From the NCBI RefSeq assembly GCF_001500065.1, contig NZ_LQIN01000010.1, positions 20,264-84,263 on the forward strand: a stretch of 64,000 nucleotides of DNA, written 5' to 3'. The notes beneath the pieces were generated by a model. It was not told where the DNA came from, did no database searches, and saw nothing but the letters and a program-made list of their open reading frames with translations. Source of the DNA: Mycobacterium sp. IS-3022 (GTDB lineage Bacteria; Actinomycetota; Actinomycetes; Mycobacteriales; Mycobacteriaceae). Both the position numbers and the translations under genes were made by a program. Position 1 is the first letter of the stretch. Each line of letters starts with the position of its first letter. This document shows, piece by piece, positions 9,576 to 19,945 of the stretch.

Positions 9576-11255
9576 GTGAACGCCGTGAAGGTGTCGCTCG
9601 GTCGGCCCCGGTTCCGCGATGTGATCGCCGGGTTGGTGACGGGTCTTTTCTCCATCCCGGAGGGGATGGCCTACGCCAGCATCGGCGGGTTCAACCCGGT
9701 GGCGGGTCTGTACTCCGGTGTCGTCTCGACGATCGTCGGTTCGATGTTCGCCCGCACCGTACTGATGGTCACCACGCTGACCAGTGCGCTGGCGTTGACG
9801 TCGCAAAGTGTTTTGAGCGCAGCAGGACTCGACCCCACGAACCCGTCGAACATCGCTGCACTGGTGATCGTCGCCGGTGCGATCATGCTGCTGTTCGGTC
9901 TGCTGCGGTTCGGCGCGATGATGAACTTCGTCTCCAACGCGGTGATGACGGGCTTCACCACCGGCATCGCGCTGCAGATCATCGCCGGGGTCATCCACGA
10001 CTCGACCGGATATCGGCCCGACAGTCACAACACGCTCGGCAAGTTCGTCGACGCGTTCGCGCACATCGGGTCCTGGCAGCTCGCCCCGTGCCTCGTCGCA
10101 CTTGGCACCGTCGCGGTGTGGGCGGTGTTTCACTTCATCAAGCCACTGGAAGCATTCGCGACGTTGATCGCGCTCGTCGTGGTGACGGTCGCGGTCACCG
10201 TGATCGACGTCGATGTCGAGACCGTCGGTGACATCGCCTCCATCCCCAATGCGCTGCCGCCCTTTCTGATGCCGAACTTCGCGGCGATGCCGGAACTGCT
10301 TGCCGGCGGGCTGGCGGTGGCACTGGTCGGGCTGGCGCAGGCGGCAGGCATTTCGGCAGCGGTACCGAATCCGGACCGCTCGCGTCCCAGCACCAACGGC
10401 GACTTCGTCGCGCAGGGTGCGGCGAACCTCGCCGGCGGGCTCTTCGGCGCCCTGCCGACAGGCGGGTCGCTGTCGCGGACCGGGGTCGCGGTTTCGGCGG
10501 GTGCGCAGACGCGGTGGGCAGGCATCTTCGCCGGAGTATGGCTGGCCGCTCTGGTGGTCGTCGCGGGTTCGTTGGCCGAACTCATCCCGATGCCGGTGAT
10601 CGGCGGGCTGATCCTGGTGATCGGCGCGGAACTCGTGGTCGGCCGGTGGGCGGACATCAAGCTGGTTCTGCGCACCGCGCCGCTGTCGGCGGTGGCCATG
10701 GTGGTGACCTTCCTGGCGACCACCCAACTTCCCTTGCACACCGCGATCCTGATCGGCGCGATCACCTCACTGGTGCTCTATTGCGTAAAAGCTTCGCAGG
10801 CAGCGGGTCTGGAAGCACTTGTCCGTGCCGACGACGGCGGCTGGCTGATTGCGCCGGTACCGGAGAAGGTCGAAAACGACGCGGTGACGGTGTTGCAGTA
10901 CTCGGGTGTGGGCCTGTTCGCCGAGGTGCCTCGCATCGACGAGGAATGGCCGAAGGTGGCGGATTCGCATCGGGCCGTCGTCGTGCTCGCCATGAGGACC
11001 TTGCCGGATGTCCCGTCGACGAAGGTGATCAAATCGCTTCGCCGTTGGGCGCAGGACCTCCACGACAACGGTGGACGTTTGATCATCGCCGGTGCCAGCC
11101 CTGCCACCAAGAAGGTGCTGGAGGCGGGCGGGCTGGGCGGCGTCTTGGGCGACGAGGGCATCGTGCCCGCGACCGACCGGGTGTTCGGGCCCGTGGAGGA
11201 GGCGGTGCATCGGGGTGAGCAGTGGATCTCGGGTGGCGGTGACGGTCGGGGTTAG
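9576..11255 (+). CDS. SulP (SLC26) family inorganic anion permease
   Basis: A 559-residue SulP-type permease. It has about ten to twelve hydrophobic segments, the family-typical opening GLVTGLFSIPEGMAYASIGG and the segment FGALPTGGSLSRTGVAVSAGAQT (core PTGGSLSRTGV). A C-terminal STAS domain is visible (VTVLQYSGVGLFAEVPRID through GGRLIIAGA). SulP proteins move sulfate, bicarbonate or other anions. GTG 9576 is chosen because longer upstream frames add an atypical Arg/Cys-rich stretch. Its stop overlaps the convergent formylglycine-generating enzyme gene by 4 bp. Next to a sulfatase cluster a sulfate role is attractive, but the opposite orientation means it is not one operon. Confidence 0.88.
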   Translation: MNAVKVSLGRPRFRDVIAGLVTGLFSIPEGMAYASIGGFNPVAGLYSGVVSTIVGSMFARTVLMVTTLTSALALTSQSVLSAAGLDPTNPSNIAALVIVAGAIMLLFGLLRFGAMMNFVSNAVMTGFTTGIALQIIAGVIHDSTGYRPDSHNTLGKFVDAFAHIGSWQLAPCLVALGTVAVWAVFHFIKPLEAFATLIALVVVTVAVTVIDVDVETVGDIASIPNALPPFLMPNFAAMPELLAGGLAVALVGLAQAAGISAAVPNPDRSRPSTNGDFVAQGAANLAGGLFGALPTGGSLSRTGVAVSAGAQTRWAGIFAGVWLAALVVVAGSLAELIPMPVIGGLILVIGAELVVGRWADIKLVLRTAPLSAVAMVVTFLATTQLPLHTAILIGAITSLVLYCVKASQAAGLEALVRADDGGWLIAPVPEKVENDAVTVLQYSGVGLFAEVPRIDEEWPKVADSHRAVVVLAMRTLPDVPSTKVIKSLRRWAQDLHDNGGRLIIAGASPATKKVLEAGGLGGVLGDEGIVPATDRVFGPVEEAVHRGEQWISGGGDGRG

Positions 11256-12130
11256 CGTTTCACGCAGCGAAAACCGATGTGGCTCATGCCGGTGTCGACG
11301 GGCTGAGGTCGACGTGCCGCGGGTCGGTAGCGTCGGCAGTACGAGTCGGCGCACAGGAACGACCCGCCCTTGACGACTCGTCGCGGCACCTGGAACTGCG
11401 GCTGTTGCGGGTCGTGACTGGCCGCCTCGCAACAGGAGTCGCCGACCCGGGTGTCGGTGTACCAGTCCGTCGTCCACTCCCAGACGTTGCCCGCCATGTC
11501 GTACAGGCCGTAGCCATTGGCCGGGAACGTTCTGACGGGAGTGGTACGTCCGTATCCCTTTTCGGGTCGCCACGGAAAATCGCCGTGCCAATAATTCGCC
11601 CGGCGCTCGCCCGGTTGTTCGGGGTCGTCGCCCCACGTGAATTCGGCGCCGCTGAGGCCACCGCGGGCGGCGGTCTCCCATTCGGCCTCGGTGGGCAGCG
11701 CCATGCCCGCCCACGCCGCATAGGCTTCGGCGTCTTCGTAGGCGATATGGACGACGGGGTGCTCGGCGCGTTTGTCGATCGACGACAGCGGACCGACGGG
11801 ATGACGCCACGAGGCCCCGGGCGTCCACGTCCACCACAGATTCAGATGCCGCAGATCCACCGGGCCCTGAGTCCGGTGGAACACCATTGATCCGGGTTGC
11901 AGGTTCTCGGCAGGCGCGTCGGGAAAGTCGACGGGATCGACGGGCCGCTCAGCGACGGTGAGATAGCCTGTGGCGTCGACGAATTCGGCGAACTGCGCAT
12001 TGGTCACCTGGTGCGTCTGCATCCAGAAGCCCTCGATGGTCACCGGCCGGGCGGGTGCCTCCTCGGGGTAGTGAACGTCCGACCCGAGGACCGCGGTCTG
12101 CGGCGGAATCCAGACAAGGTCGTCGCTCAT
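11252..12130 (-). CDS. Formylglycine-generating enzyme (sulfatase-modifying factor)
   Basis: A 292-residue FGE/SUMF1 domain protein, which oxidises the active-site Cys of type I sulfatases to C-alpha-formylglycine. The catalytic copper-binding cysteines, spaced by four residues, are present as Cys260 and Cys265 (GGSFLCADSYCRRYRPAAR). Other family hallmarks are YPEEAP, PVTNAQF-type (QVTNAQFAEFV), LPTEAEWETAARGG, YDMAGNVWEW and HIGFRCV. It strongly resembles my memory of M. tuberculosis Rv0712. ATG at 12128-12130 gives the family's usual start; a longer frame opens at 12220. It lies 82 bp downstream of a HAD hydrolase and a CxAxR sulfatase on the same strand, so it probably matures that sulfatase. 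Confidence 0.93.
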   Translation of the reverse strand: MSDDLVWIPPQTAVLGSDVHYPEEAPARPVTIEGFWMQTHQVTNAQFAEFVDATGYLTVAERPVDPVDFPDAPAENLQPGSMVFHRTQGPVDLRHLNLWWTWTPGASWRHPVGPLSSIDKRAEHPVVHIAYEDAEAYAAWAGMALPTEAEWETAARGGLSGAEFTWGDDPEQPGERRANYWHGDFPWRPEKGYGRTTPVRTFPANGYGLYDMAGNVWEWTTDWYTDTRVGDSCCEAASHDPQQPQFQVPRRVVKGGSFLCADSYCRRYRPAARRPQPVDTGMSHIGFRCVKR

Positions 12131-12212
12131 GCTCCCATGCTCCGCCGAGACTGCGGAGAGATCGTCGATTCGCCCGAAAACGCGATCTGTGTGCAGTTTC
12201 GACGGGGGTTGG

Positions 12213-13100
12213 TCAGCCACTGAAGACGGTCGCCCAGTCGTTGCGCATGCTGACCACCGACCAGCCTTCCTTCGACGCTCGCTCGAGCGCCTTCTCGGCG
12301 CCTGCGGTGTAGTCGAATTCGCGCTCGACGTCGTCGTGCAGCACCAGCAGGCTTAGCCCACGGGTGAACTCGAGCATCTCGATGTCACCGTTCGAATTGC
12401 CTGCGGCGAAGATCGGTCGTCGCCCGGTTCGCCCCCAGATCCGCACCGGCTTGACCGGTCCGTCGTCGAGGAACTCCGGACGATTCGTGGTGCGGAGGTC
12501 GCCATCGGCGAAATCGAGGCCGACCGAACTGCCGATGACGCGTTCCGGCGGTATGCCGTACATCTGCGTGGTGATCGGGCGCATGAAGTCGCGACCGCCG
12601 CCTGATGCGATGTAGTTGGTGAACCCGTTGTCCTCCAGATAGCGCAGCAATTCGATCATCGGTGCGTAGCCGCACGCGGTGTACGGCCGCTTCAGCGTCG
12701 GGTGTTCGGCCGTCGCGTAGAACCCCTTGACCCGCTCGGCATGCTCCTCGACCGTCAGCCCCGCGAAGGCCGAGAGAATCCCGCCGGCAAGGACTTTCAG
12801 CTGGGAATCGTCGCCGTTGTAATGCTTGGTGACCGCATCCCCGAACCATTCGAGATCGCCGGCAGCGGCCGCCTTATAGGGCTGGTTCTCGGCCAATGCA
12901 GGGTCGGCGGCGGCCTGCTCGGCCATCCGGCGGACCAGGAAGTCGAGTTGGATGTAGGCCGGTTTCTCGCACCACAGCGTGCCGTCGTTGTCGAACACCG
13001 CGACACGTTCCTCCGGCGCGACGTCGGAGACCGCGCGACCCACGAAGTCGACGATCGCCGACTTCGCGGGCCCGTCGCGCCAGCTGTCCAGCACGCCCAA
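12213..13100 (-). CDS. HAD-superfamily hydrolase
   Basis: A protein of about 295 residues with the haloacid dehalogenase signature VFDNDGTLW (nucleophile Asp37, acid Asp39). It also has a mid-chain Ser-containing motif YIASGGGRDF and the C-terminal acidic metal motif FAAGNSNGDIEML. These are the three HAD motifs of a phosphatase. The frame opens at TTG 13100; GTG 13094 is an alternative start. The sulfatase stop is 2 bp upstream, so it is cotranscribed with the sulfatase and probably the FGE. Its substrate is not known; recycling a phosphorylated product or a regulatory phosphatase role are both possible. Confidence 0.85.
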   Translation of the reverse strand: MGVLDSWRDGPAKSAIVDFVGRAVSDVAPEERVAVFDNDGTLWCEKPAYIQLDFLVRRMAEQAAADPALAENQPYKAAAAGDLEWFGDAVTKHYNGDDSQLKVLAGGILSAFAGLTVEEHAERVKGFYATAEHPTLKRPYTACGYAPMIELLRYLEDNGFTNYIASGGGRDFMRPITTQMYGIPPERVIGSSVGLDFADGDLRTTNRPEFLDDGPVKPVRIWGRTGRRPIFAAGNSNGDIEMLEFTRGLSLLVLHDDVEREFDYTAGAEKALERASKEGWSVVSMRNDWATVFSG

Positions 13101-13102
13101 TC

Positions 13103-14647
<1,545 letters not shown>

Positions 14648-14836
14648 GTCGACTCCTTGCACTCGGCTGATCCGTTGACCTCTCGTGAGCTCAACACTAA
14701 GTCGGCGCGTGTTCGGATGCCGCGCCTTGGCGAGATTCGTACCCATTCCCCGGCTGCGGAACCACTTCCGACGCATTCGGTATCGCGAATTCCGTTTAGC
14801 CGTGCCAAGGGTGGTGGCGGCGTAATAATCCGTTTC

Positions 14837-16924
14837 ATGGAACCTCTACAGGACACGCAGCAAGGGCAGGCGTCACATACCGAGGGTGGGGCCATCTCCA
14901 GACGAACGGCATTGAGCCGCTTGGGGATCATCGGTGTGGGGACGGTGGCGGCCTCGAGTCTGATCGCGGCATGCAACGATTCCGGAGACACCGCCGCCTC
15001 GGGCGCCGGGACGTTGACGACCGACAACAAACCGAAAGGGGCCACGGAGGCCACCAAGGCAGCAAACCAGAAACTCGTCGAGACGCTGCCCTTCAACGAC
15101 CGCAGTGACTTCGAGGATGCGAAGCGAGGCCTCATAGCCAAGCCCGACACGCTGACGATCAAAGACGCCGACGGCAATGTCGTCTGGGACCTGGAGGAGT
15201 ACAAGAAGTACATCGCCGATGACAAGCCGGCACCCGACACCGTCAATCCAAGCCTGTGGCGCAACGCTCAGCTGTGCATGCAGTACGGCTTGTTCGAGGT
15301 GGTGCCCGACCGGATCTACCAGGTGCGCAGCTTCGACCTGTCGAACATCACCTTCGTCCGCGGCGATACCGGCTGGATCGTGATCGACACATTGATCTCA
15401 CCGGAAACCGCAAAGGCCGGCCTGGACTTCGCCAACGAGAAGCTCGGCCCCCGGCCCATCGTGGCTGTAGTTCACAGCCACTCGCATGTCGACCACTACG
15501 GGGGTGTCCGGGGCATTGTTTCCCAGGCTGATGTCGACTCGGGCAAGGTCAAAATCATTGCGCCGCAGGCGTTTGTCGAGGATGCGGTGAGCGAGAACGT
15601 CATTGCCGGCAACGCGATGTCCCGCCGGGCGGTCTACATGTACGGCGCACTGCTGCCGCGCAACGCCCAGGGTGGTGTGAACGGTGGTCTCGGGATGACG
15701 GTCTCGGCCGGTGTGCCCAGCCTGATCATCCCGACCGACATCATCAGCACCACCGGCACGAAGATGACCGTCGATGGTGTCGACATGGAGTTCCAGATGA
15801 CGCCGGGTACCGAGGCGCCCACAGAGATGAACACGTTCTTCCCGCAATTCAAAGCCATGTGGATGGCGGAGAACACCACCAACACCATGCACAACCTGCT
15901 GACCTTGCGCGGCGCGCAGGTCCGAGATGCACGCGTGTGGGCCAGCTTCCTCGATGAAACGATCCGGACGTACGGCCCCAACACCGAGGTGAAGTTCCAG
16001 AGTCACCACTGGCCCAAGTGGGGCAATGCCAACATCATCGACTACTGGAAGCGCCAGCGTGACATGTACAAGTACATGCACGATCAGTCCGTGCGGTTGA
16101 TGAACCAGGGTTATGTCGGTTCGGAGATCGCTGAAGAACTCCAGTTCCCGCCCGAGCTGAACAATTACTGGCCGGACCGCGGCTACTACGGCACCTTGAA
16201 ACACAATTCGCGGGCCGTGTACCAGCGCTACATGGGCTGGTATGACGGCAATCCCTCCGATCTCGACGATCTTCCACCGCAGGAGGCGGCCAAGAAGTAT
16301 GTCGAGTACATGGGTGGCGAGGAAGCCATTCTGGACAAGGCCAAGAACGACTTCGACAACGGCAACTACCGCTGGGCCGCGATGGTGCTCAAGCACGTCG
16401 TGTTCGCCAACCCGGACAGTGTGCACGGCAAGAACCTCCTGGCCGACAGCTACGAACAGATGGGCTATCAGGCCGAATCCGGACCATGGCGGTCGGTGTA
16501 CCTGCAGGGCGCCTACGAGCTACGCAACGGCGTGCCCGATGCCGGAGGTACCGATACGGCCAGCCCGGACACCATCAACGCCATGCCGCCGGAAATGATG
16601 TTCGACTATCTGGGGGTGCGCCTGAATGGCCCGAAGGCCGCGGGAAAGAACATCACCCTGAACGTCGATTTCACCGACCTGAACAAGCAGTATGGGCTGA
16701 TCGTGGAAAACGCTGTCCTCAACTACGGGCCGCCGGTACCCAACGCCAATGCCAGCCTCAAGCTCACCAAGCCGACCATGAACGATATTCAGCTGGGCAA
16801 GTTGAAGCTCACCGACGGCATCGACCAGAACAAGGTGACCCTCGAGGGCAATCGCCAATCGGTCGAGGAGTTCGTGGGATTGCTGGACACCTTCCCGTTC
16901 TGGTTCAACATCGTGACGCCGTAG
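14837..16924 (+). CDS. SdsA1-type alkylsulfatase (metallo-beta-lactamase fold), Tat lipoprotein
   Basis: A 695-residue type III sulfatase. The zinc motif HSHVDHYGG (His215, His217, Asp219, His220) is the metallo-beta-lactamase hallmark, and ENTTNTMHNLLTLRGA is the alkylsulfatase-typical segment. A dimerisation region and a C-terminal SCP2-like domain follow, as in SdsA1, which cleaves sodium dodecyl sulfate and similar alkyl sulfates. The N-terminus has a twin-arginine motif (SRRTALSRLG, residues 21-30) and a lipobox ending at Cys46 (SLIAAC), so a folded lipoprotein exported by Tat is expected. ATG 14837 is the start. It diverges from the type I sulfatase across 189 bp. Confidence 0.9.
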   Translation: MEPLQDTQQGQASHTEGGAISRRTALSRLGIIGVGTVAASSLIAACNDSGDTAASGAGTLTTDNKPKGATEATKAANQKLVETLPFNDRSDFEDAKRGLIAKPDTLTIKDADGNVVWDLEEYKKYIADDKPAPDTVNPSLWRNAQLCMQYGLFEVVPDRIYQVRSFDLSNITFVRGDTGWIVIDTLISPETAKAGLDFANEKLGPRPIVAVVHSHSHVDHYGGVRGIVSQADVDSGKVKIIAPQAFVEDAVSENVIAGNAMSRRAVYMYGALLPRNAQGGVNGGLGMTVSAGVPSLIIPTDIISTTGTKMTVDGVDMEFQMTPGTEAPTEMNTFFPQFKAMWMAENTTNTMHNLLTLRGAQVRDARVWASFLDETIRTYGPNTEVKFQSHHWPKWGNANIIDYWKRQRDMYKYMHDQSVRLMNQGYVGSEIAEELQFPPELNNYWPDRGYYGTLKHNSRAVYQRYMGWYDGNPSDLDDLPPQEAAKKYVEYMGGEEAILDKAKNDFDNGNYRWAAMVLKHVVFANPDSVHGKNLLADSYEQMGYQAESGPWRSVYLQGAYELRNGVPDAGGTDTASPDTINAMPPEMMFDYLGVRLNGPKAAGKNITLNVDFTDLNKQYGLIVENAVLNYGPPVPNANASLKLTKPTMNDIQLGKLKLTDGIDQNKVTLEGNRQSVEEFVGLLDTFPFWFNIVTP

Positions 16925-16941
16925 GCGCCGTACGCTGAGCC

Positions 16942-17466
16942 ATGGCGCTGGCGGTCTGCCTGCTTTTCGACCGCCGATCCGAGCGTGCGGTCCGCGCGCT
17001 GTGGGACCGGCTGGAAGACATCGGCGTGCCGAGCCTGCGGTCGCACACCCACGGCAAGCACTTGCCCCATGTGAGCTATGCGGTGCTGCGCCGCTGGGAC
17101 GACGCCGCTGTCGCCGATGCGCTCGCAGGCCTCGACGGTGGAGAACCGGTCGAATTGCACTTCGACGGGATAGGCCTGTTCCGGCGGGGCCGGGTATGGC
17201 TCGTCGCAGGCGTCAGCGCGGACGTGGCTACCCGCCAGCAGCGGGTGGTCGAGGCCGTTGTGGCGACGGGCGCCGATCTGCACAAGCACTATCGCCCGGG
17301 GAGCTGGCTGCCGCACTGTTCGCTTGCACCGCGCGCGACGTTGGCGCAGCTGCCGACCGTGGCGGCGACGGTGATGGACGTCCTGCCGCTTCGCGCGCGG
17401 GTGGATCATGCGGCGCTGATCAACAGCGGCACAGGAGAAGTCACTGAGCTGGCGACGTTGCCCTGA
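16942..17466 (+). CDS. 2'-5' RNA ligase family / 2H phosphoesterase
   Basis: A 174-residue protein with the two HxS/T motifs of the 2H phosphoesterase superfamily: PHVSYAV (His43) and PHCSLAP (His125). Known members act on cyclic phosphodiesters or RNA 2'-5' linkages, but the mycobacterial substrate is not known. It starts at ATG 17 bp after the alkylsulfatase stop. Its last 26 bases overlap the end of a convergent hydrolase gene. Confidence 0.8.
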   Translation: MALAVCLLFDRRSERAVRALWDRLEDIGVPSLRSHTHGKHLPHVSYAVLRRWDDAAVADALAGLDGGEPVELHFDGIGLFRRGRVWLVAGVSADVATRQQRVVEAVVATGADLHKHYRPGSWLPHCSLAPRATLAQLPTVAATVMDVLPLRARVDHAALINSGTGEVTELATLP

Positions 17467-18196
17467 CGGTTTCGTCGACCGCGTCGACGTGCGCACGCAC
17501 CAGTGCGGGAAAGCGGCCGCGGTCGGGCCGGAAGATGTCGTGCGGGGAGTCGGGGAAGACATGCAGCCGCGCCGCTGGAAACAGACATCGGTAACGGTCC
17601 CACGCGGCGTCGTCGATCAACGGGCTGCTGGGACTTCGTACCACCAGCAGCGGCGGCTGCCACTGCGCCAGCGGTTCCCAGAAGGACTGCGAACACGCGG
17701 AGCGGAACGTGGCGACGCCCGCGTCGCGGTCGAGACGCTCGCGCACCGGAGTACCCCGCCAGCGTCCGTCCAACAGTCTGACGAAGATGTGCTCTGGAAG
17801 CGTGATCTCCTCGGGGATGTAGTCGCCGATCGAGATCGACCGCACCCGGTCGCGATGCGCCAGCGCCCACGTCAGCGCATATGCCGTGCCGCGCGAGAAC
17901 GTCACCAGATGCACCGGGCCGTCGGTGACCGTGTCGATCACCGCGCCCACGTCGCTCCCGAGTGTCCTTGAGTCGTAACCACTTTCGGGTACGCCGCTGC
18001 GCCCATGGCCCCGCAGCTCGACGACGAGCGTCCGCCGGCCGAACAGCGCGAGTATGTCGGCGTAGTCGTCGGCGAGATCGGTCATGCCCGGCACGAAGAT
18101 GACCGGCGCGCCGTGACCCTCACCGCCCGAGTCGAGGTAGTGAAGGCGGACGTCGCCGTTGGCTGTGAAGCGCGAATCGACCATCGTCACCACCAT
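17441..18196 (-). CDS. Alpha/beta-fold hydrolase
   Basis: A 251-residue alpha/beta hydrolase with oxyanion-loop region VIFVPGMTD, RGHGRSG, nucleophile Ser in VTFSRGTAYAL, late Asp and the His in FPDSPHDIFRP. The nucleophile elbow is FSRGT rather than the classical GxSxG. Starts at ATG 18196 or ATG 18184 are both possible. It overlaps the 2H phosphoesterase gene tail to tail by 26 bp. Substrate unknown. Confidence 0.82.
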   Translation of the reverse strand: MVVTMVDSRFTANGDVRLHYLDSGGEGHGAPVIFVPGMTDLADDYADILALFGRRTLVVELRGHGRSGVPESGYDSRTLGSDVGAVIDTVTDGPVHLVTFSRGTAYALTWALAHRDRVRSISIGDYIPEEITLPEHIFVRLLDGRWRGTPVRERLDRDAGVATFRSACSQSFWEPLAQWQPPLLVVRSPSSPLIDDAAWDRYRCLFPAARLHVFPDSPHDIFRPDRGRFPALVRAHVDAVDETVRATSPAQ

Positions 18197-18278
18197 GCCG
18201 AATCGCCTGCCGCAGCGTGTGCGAATCGCGTGCAAAGCATCCGGCTAGGGAGGACCCTGATAGTGGAGGGTGATGGCA

Positions 18279-18557
18279 ATGTACGACAAGGTCATGGACA
18301 ACATCTGGCACATCGACGTCGAGTTCGCCGAGGACGAGACGCACACCCACGCGACGGTGCGGGCCACCCGTGATGACGGTGAAACGGTCACTGCGCTGGG
18401 AGACGCCTACCGCAACCCCGCGGATTCCGTACAGCCGCTGGTCGGTGAGGAGATCGCTGCGGCGAGAGGACTGATCGCGCTCGGCGCGGACTTGTTGCAG
18501 CGCGCGTCCTCACGGATCGAGCAGGCCACGCATCAGCCGGTGCACTTGTACCGCTGA
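18279..18557 (+). CDS. DUF1876 domain protein
   Basis: A small acidic protein of 92 residues matching the actinobacterial DUF1876 family (WHIDVEFAEDETHTHATVRA and GDAYRNPADSVQPLVGEEIAAARGL; cores WHIDVEF and GEEIAAARGL). The GGAGG at 18265-18269 favours ATG 18279 over the closer in-frame GTG 18270 and ATG 18273. Its stop lies 2 bp from the stop of the convergent 3-beta-HSD gene. No function is established. Confidence 0.8.
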   Translation: MYDKVMDNIWHIDVEFAEDETHTHATVRATRDDGETVTALGDAYRNPADSVQPLVGEEIAAARGLIALGADLLQRASSRIEQATHQPVHLYR

Positions 18558-18559
18558 AC

Positions 18560-19681
18560 TCAGCCCTCGGGCGGCGCCCCGGTGATGCTGACCGCGGGTT
18601 CCTTCGACGCGTTCTCCATCTGCCGGTAGAGGTCGACGTAATACGGCAGGCACTCGGCCATCGCCTGCTCGGTGCTGAACAGCGGCCGGTAGCCGAGATC
18701 GCGTTCGGCCTTCGCGATGGAGAAGTAGTTGTCGAGGTAAAGCCGTTCCACGCCAAGCGGTTCGATCATCGGCTTGGGCGCGCCGAACTTGAAGTGCAGC
18801 CACTGCCACACCGTCATGACGAACCACACCAGCCGGCCGGGCACCCGCAGCTTCGGGTACTTCTGCCCGCACGCCTCCACCACCGGCCGGGAGAACTCGA
18901 ACATGTTGATCGGTTCGCCGTCGTTGATGAAGTACGCCTGCCCCGGCGCCGTACCGCCGGGCACCAGATGCTGCGCGGCCAGGATGAAACCGTGAATCAG
19001 GTTGTGTACGTAAGAGTTGTCGAGTTTGACGTTCTTGCTGCCCACCAGCACCTTGACGTGGCCGGCGAGCACGCTCTCGAACACCTTGCGGAACATGGTC
19101 TGGTCGCCGCGGCCCCAGATGCCGCTCGGCCGGATCGAACACGTCAACAGCCCACCGGTGCCGTTCTGTGACAGTACGAACTTCTCCGCGACGACTTTGG
19201 TCTCGGTGTAGAGATCGTTGAACCGCTGTGTGTAGGGCAGGGTTTCGTCACCGCCGGAGATCCGCTTGCCGCCCATGACGACGCTGTTCGACGCGGTGTA
19301 GACGAAGCGCTTCACGCCGGCGGCCTGCGCCGCCCGCACGAGGTTCTCGGTTCCGGTGACGTTGATCGCGAAGCTGCGCGCGCGACTTTCCCGGCTCACC
19401 GCGCCGCCACCCGTCAGGTCGATGATGGCCGCGGTGTGGAACACGGTGTCGACACCGGCGACGGCGGCCGCCACCGTCTCGACGTCGCAGATGTCGCCTT
19501 CGAGCACTTCGAGTCGCGGGTGCGCCGGTAACGGCGAGGGGGCGCGGTCGAAGGAACGGACCTGGTGGCCGCGCTCGAGCAGTTCGGTCACCAGATTGGC
19601 GCCGACGAATCCCGATCCGCCCGTGACGAGCACCCGGCCCAATTCGGTGGTCAGCGTTGAGTCACCCATGGCGGGCAGCAT
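18560..19681 (-). CDS. hsd: 3-beta-hydroxysteroid dehydrogenase / cholesterol dehydrogenase
   Basis: A 373-residue extended SDR. It has the N-terminal TGGSGFVGANLVTELL, the mid motif VDTVFHTAA and the catalytic YTETK (Tyr-Lys). The chain is closely similar to my memory of M. tuberculosis Rv1106c, which oxidises cholesterol to cholest-4-en-3-one with NAD. The conserved opening MLPAMGDSTLTTELGRVL supports ATG 19681; ATG 19669 is the alternative. A KstR-like box at 19685-19698 sits immediately upstream, as expected for a sterol catabolic gene. It lies next to xseB/xseA, the same order as in M. tuberculosis. Confidence 0.92.
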   Translation of the reverse strand: MLPAMGDSTLTTELGRVLVTGGSGFVGANLVTELLERGHQVRSFDRAPSPLPAHPRLEVLEGDICDVETVAAAVAGVDTVFHTAAIIDLTGGGAVSRESRARSFAINVTGTENLVRAAQAAGVKRFVYTASNSVVMGGKRISGGDETLPYTQRFNDLYTETKVVAEKFVLSQNGTGGLLTCSIRPSGIWGRGDQTMFRKVFESVLAGHVKVLVGSKNVKLDNSYVHNLIHGFILAAQHLVPGGTAPGQAYFINDGEPINMFEFSRPVVEACGQKYPKLRVPGRLVWFVMTVWQWLHFKFGAPKPMIEPLGVERLYLDNYFSIAKAERDLGYRPLFSTEQAMAECLPYYVDLYRQMENASKEPAVSITGAPPEG

Positions 19682-19684
19682 AAC

Positions 19685-19698
19685 TGAAACGTGTTACA
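19685..19698. promoter_or_regulatory. KstR-like operator
   Basis: TGAAACGTGTTACA fits TnnAACnnGTTnnA exactly. It is embedded in an 18-bp near-palindrome (19683-19700, arms ACTGAAAC and GTTACAGT with one mismatch). It lies 4 bp upstream of the 3-beta-HSD start, so repressor binding would cover the ribosome site or promoter. Binding itself is inferred. Confidence 0.75.
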
Positions 19699-19732
19699 GT
19701 TTCGACCCCTTTCCGCCGGGGTCGTTGCCGGA

Positions 19733-19945
19733 TCAACTTTCTTCGGATTCCTTGGCGGCTAGCGCATCCTCGATCCGCTTGCGCGCACCAGCTAAGTGTT
19801 CTTCGCAGCGTTTAGCGAGGTCTTCACCGCGTTCCCAGAGCTTCAGCGATGCATCGAGGTCCAAGCCGCCCTGCTCCAGTTGCTGGACGACCGCGACCAG
19901 TTCTTCTCGGGCTTCTTCGTAGCCGAGTTCACTAATGGGCTTCAT
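19733..19945 (-). CDS. xseB: Exodeoxyribonuclease VII small subunit
   Basis: A 70-residue protein with the XseB pattern [39 protein letters not shown] and a helical tail. It partners XseA in exonuclease VII, a single-strand-specific DNA nuclease. ATG 19943-19945 overlaps the xseA stop by 4 bp (ATGA), which fixes the start and implies translational coupling. Confidence 0.95.
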   Translation of the reverse strand: MKPISELGYEEAREELVAVVQQLEQGGLDLDASLKLWERGEDLAKRCEEHLAGARKRIEDALAAKESEES

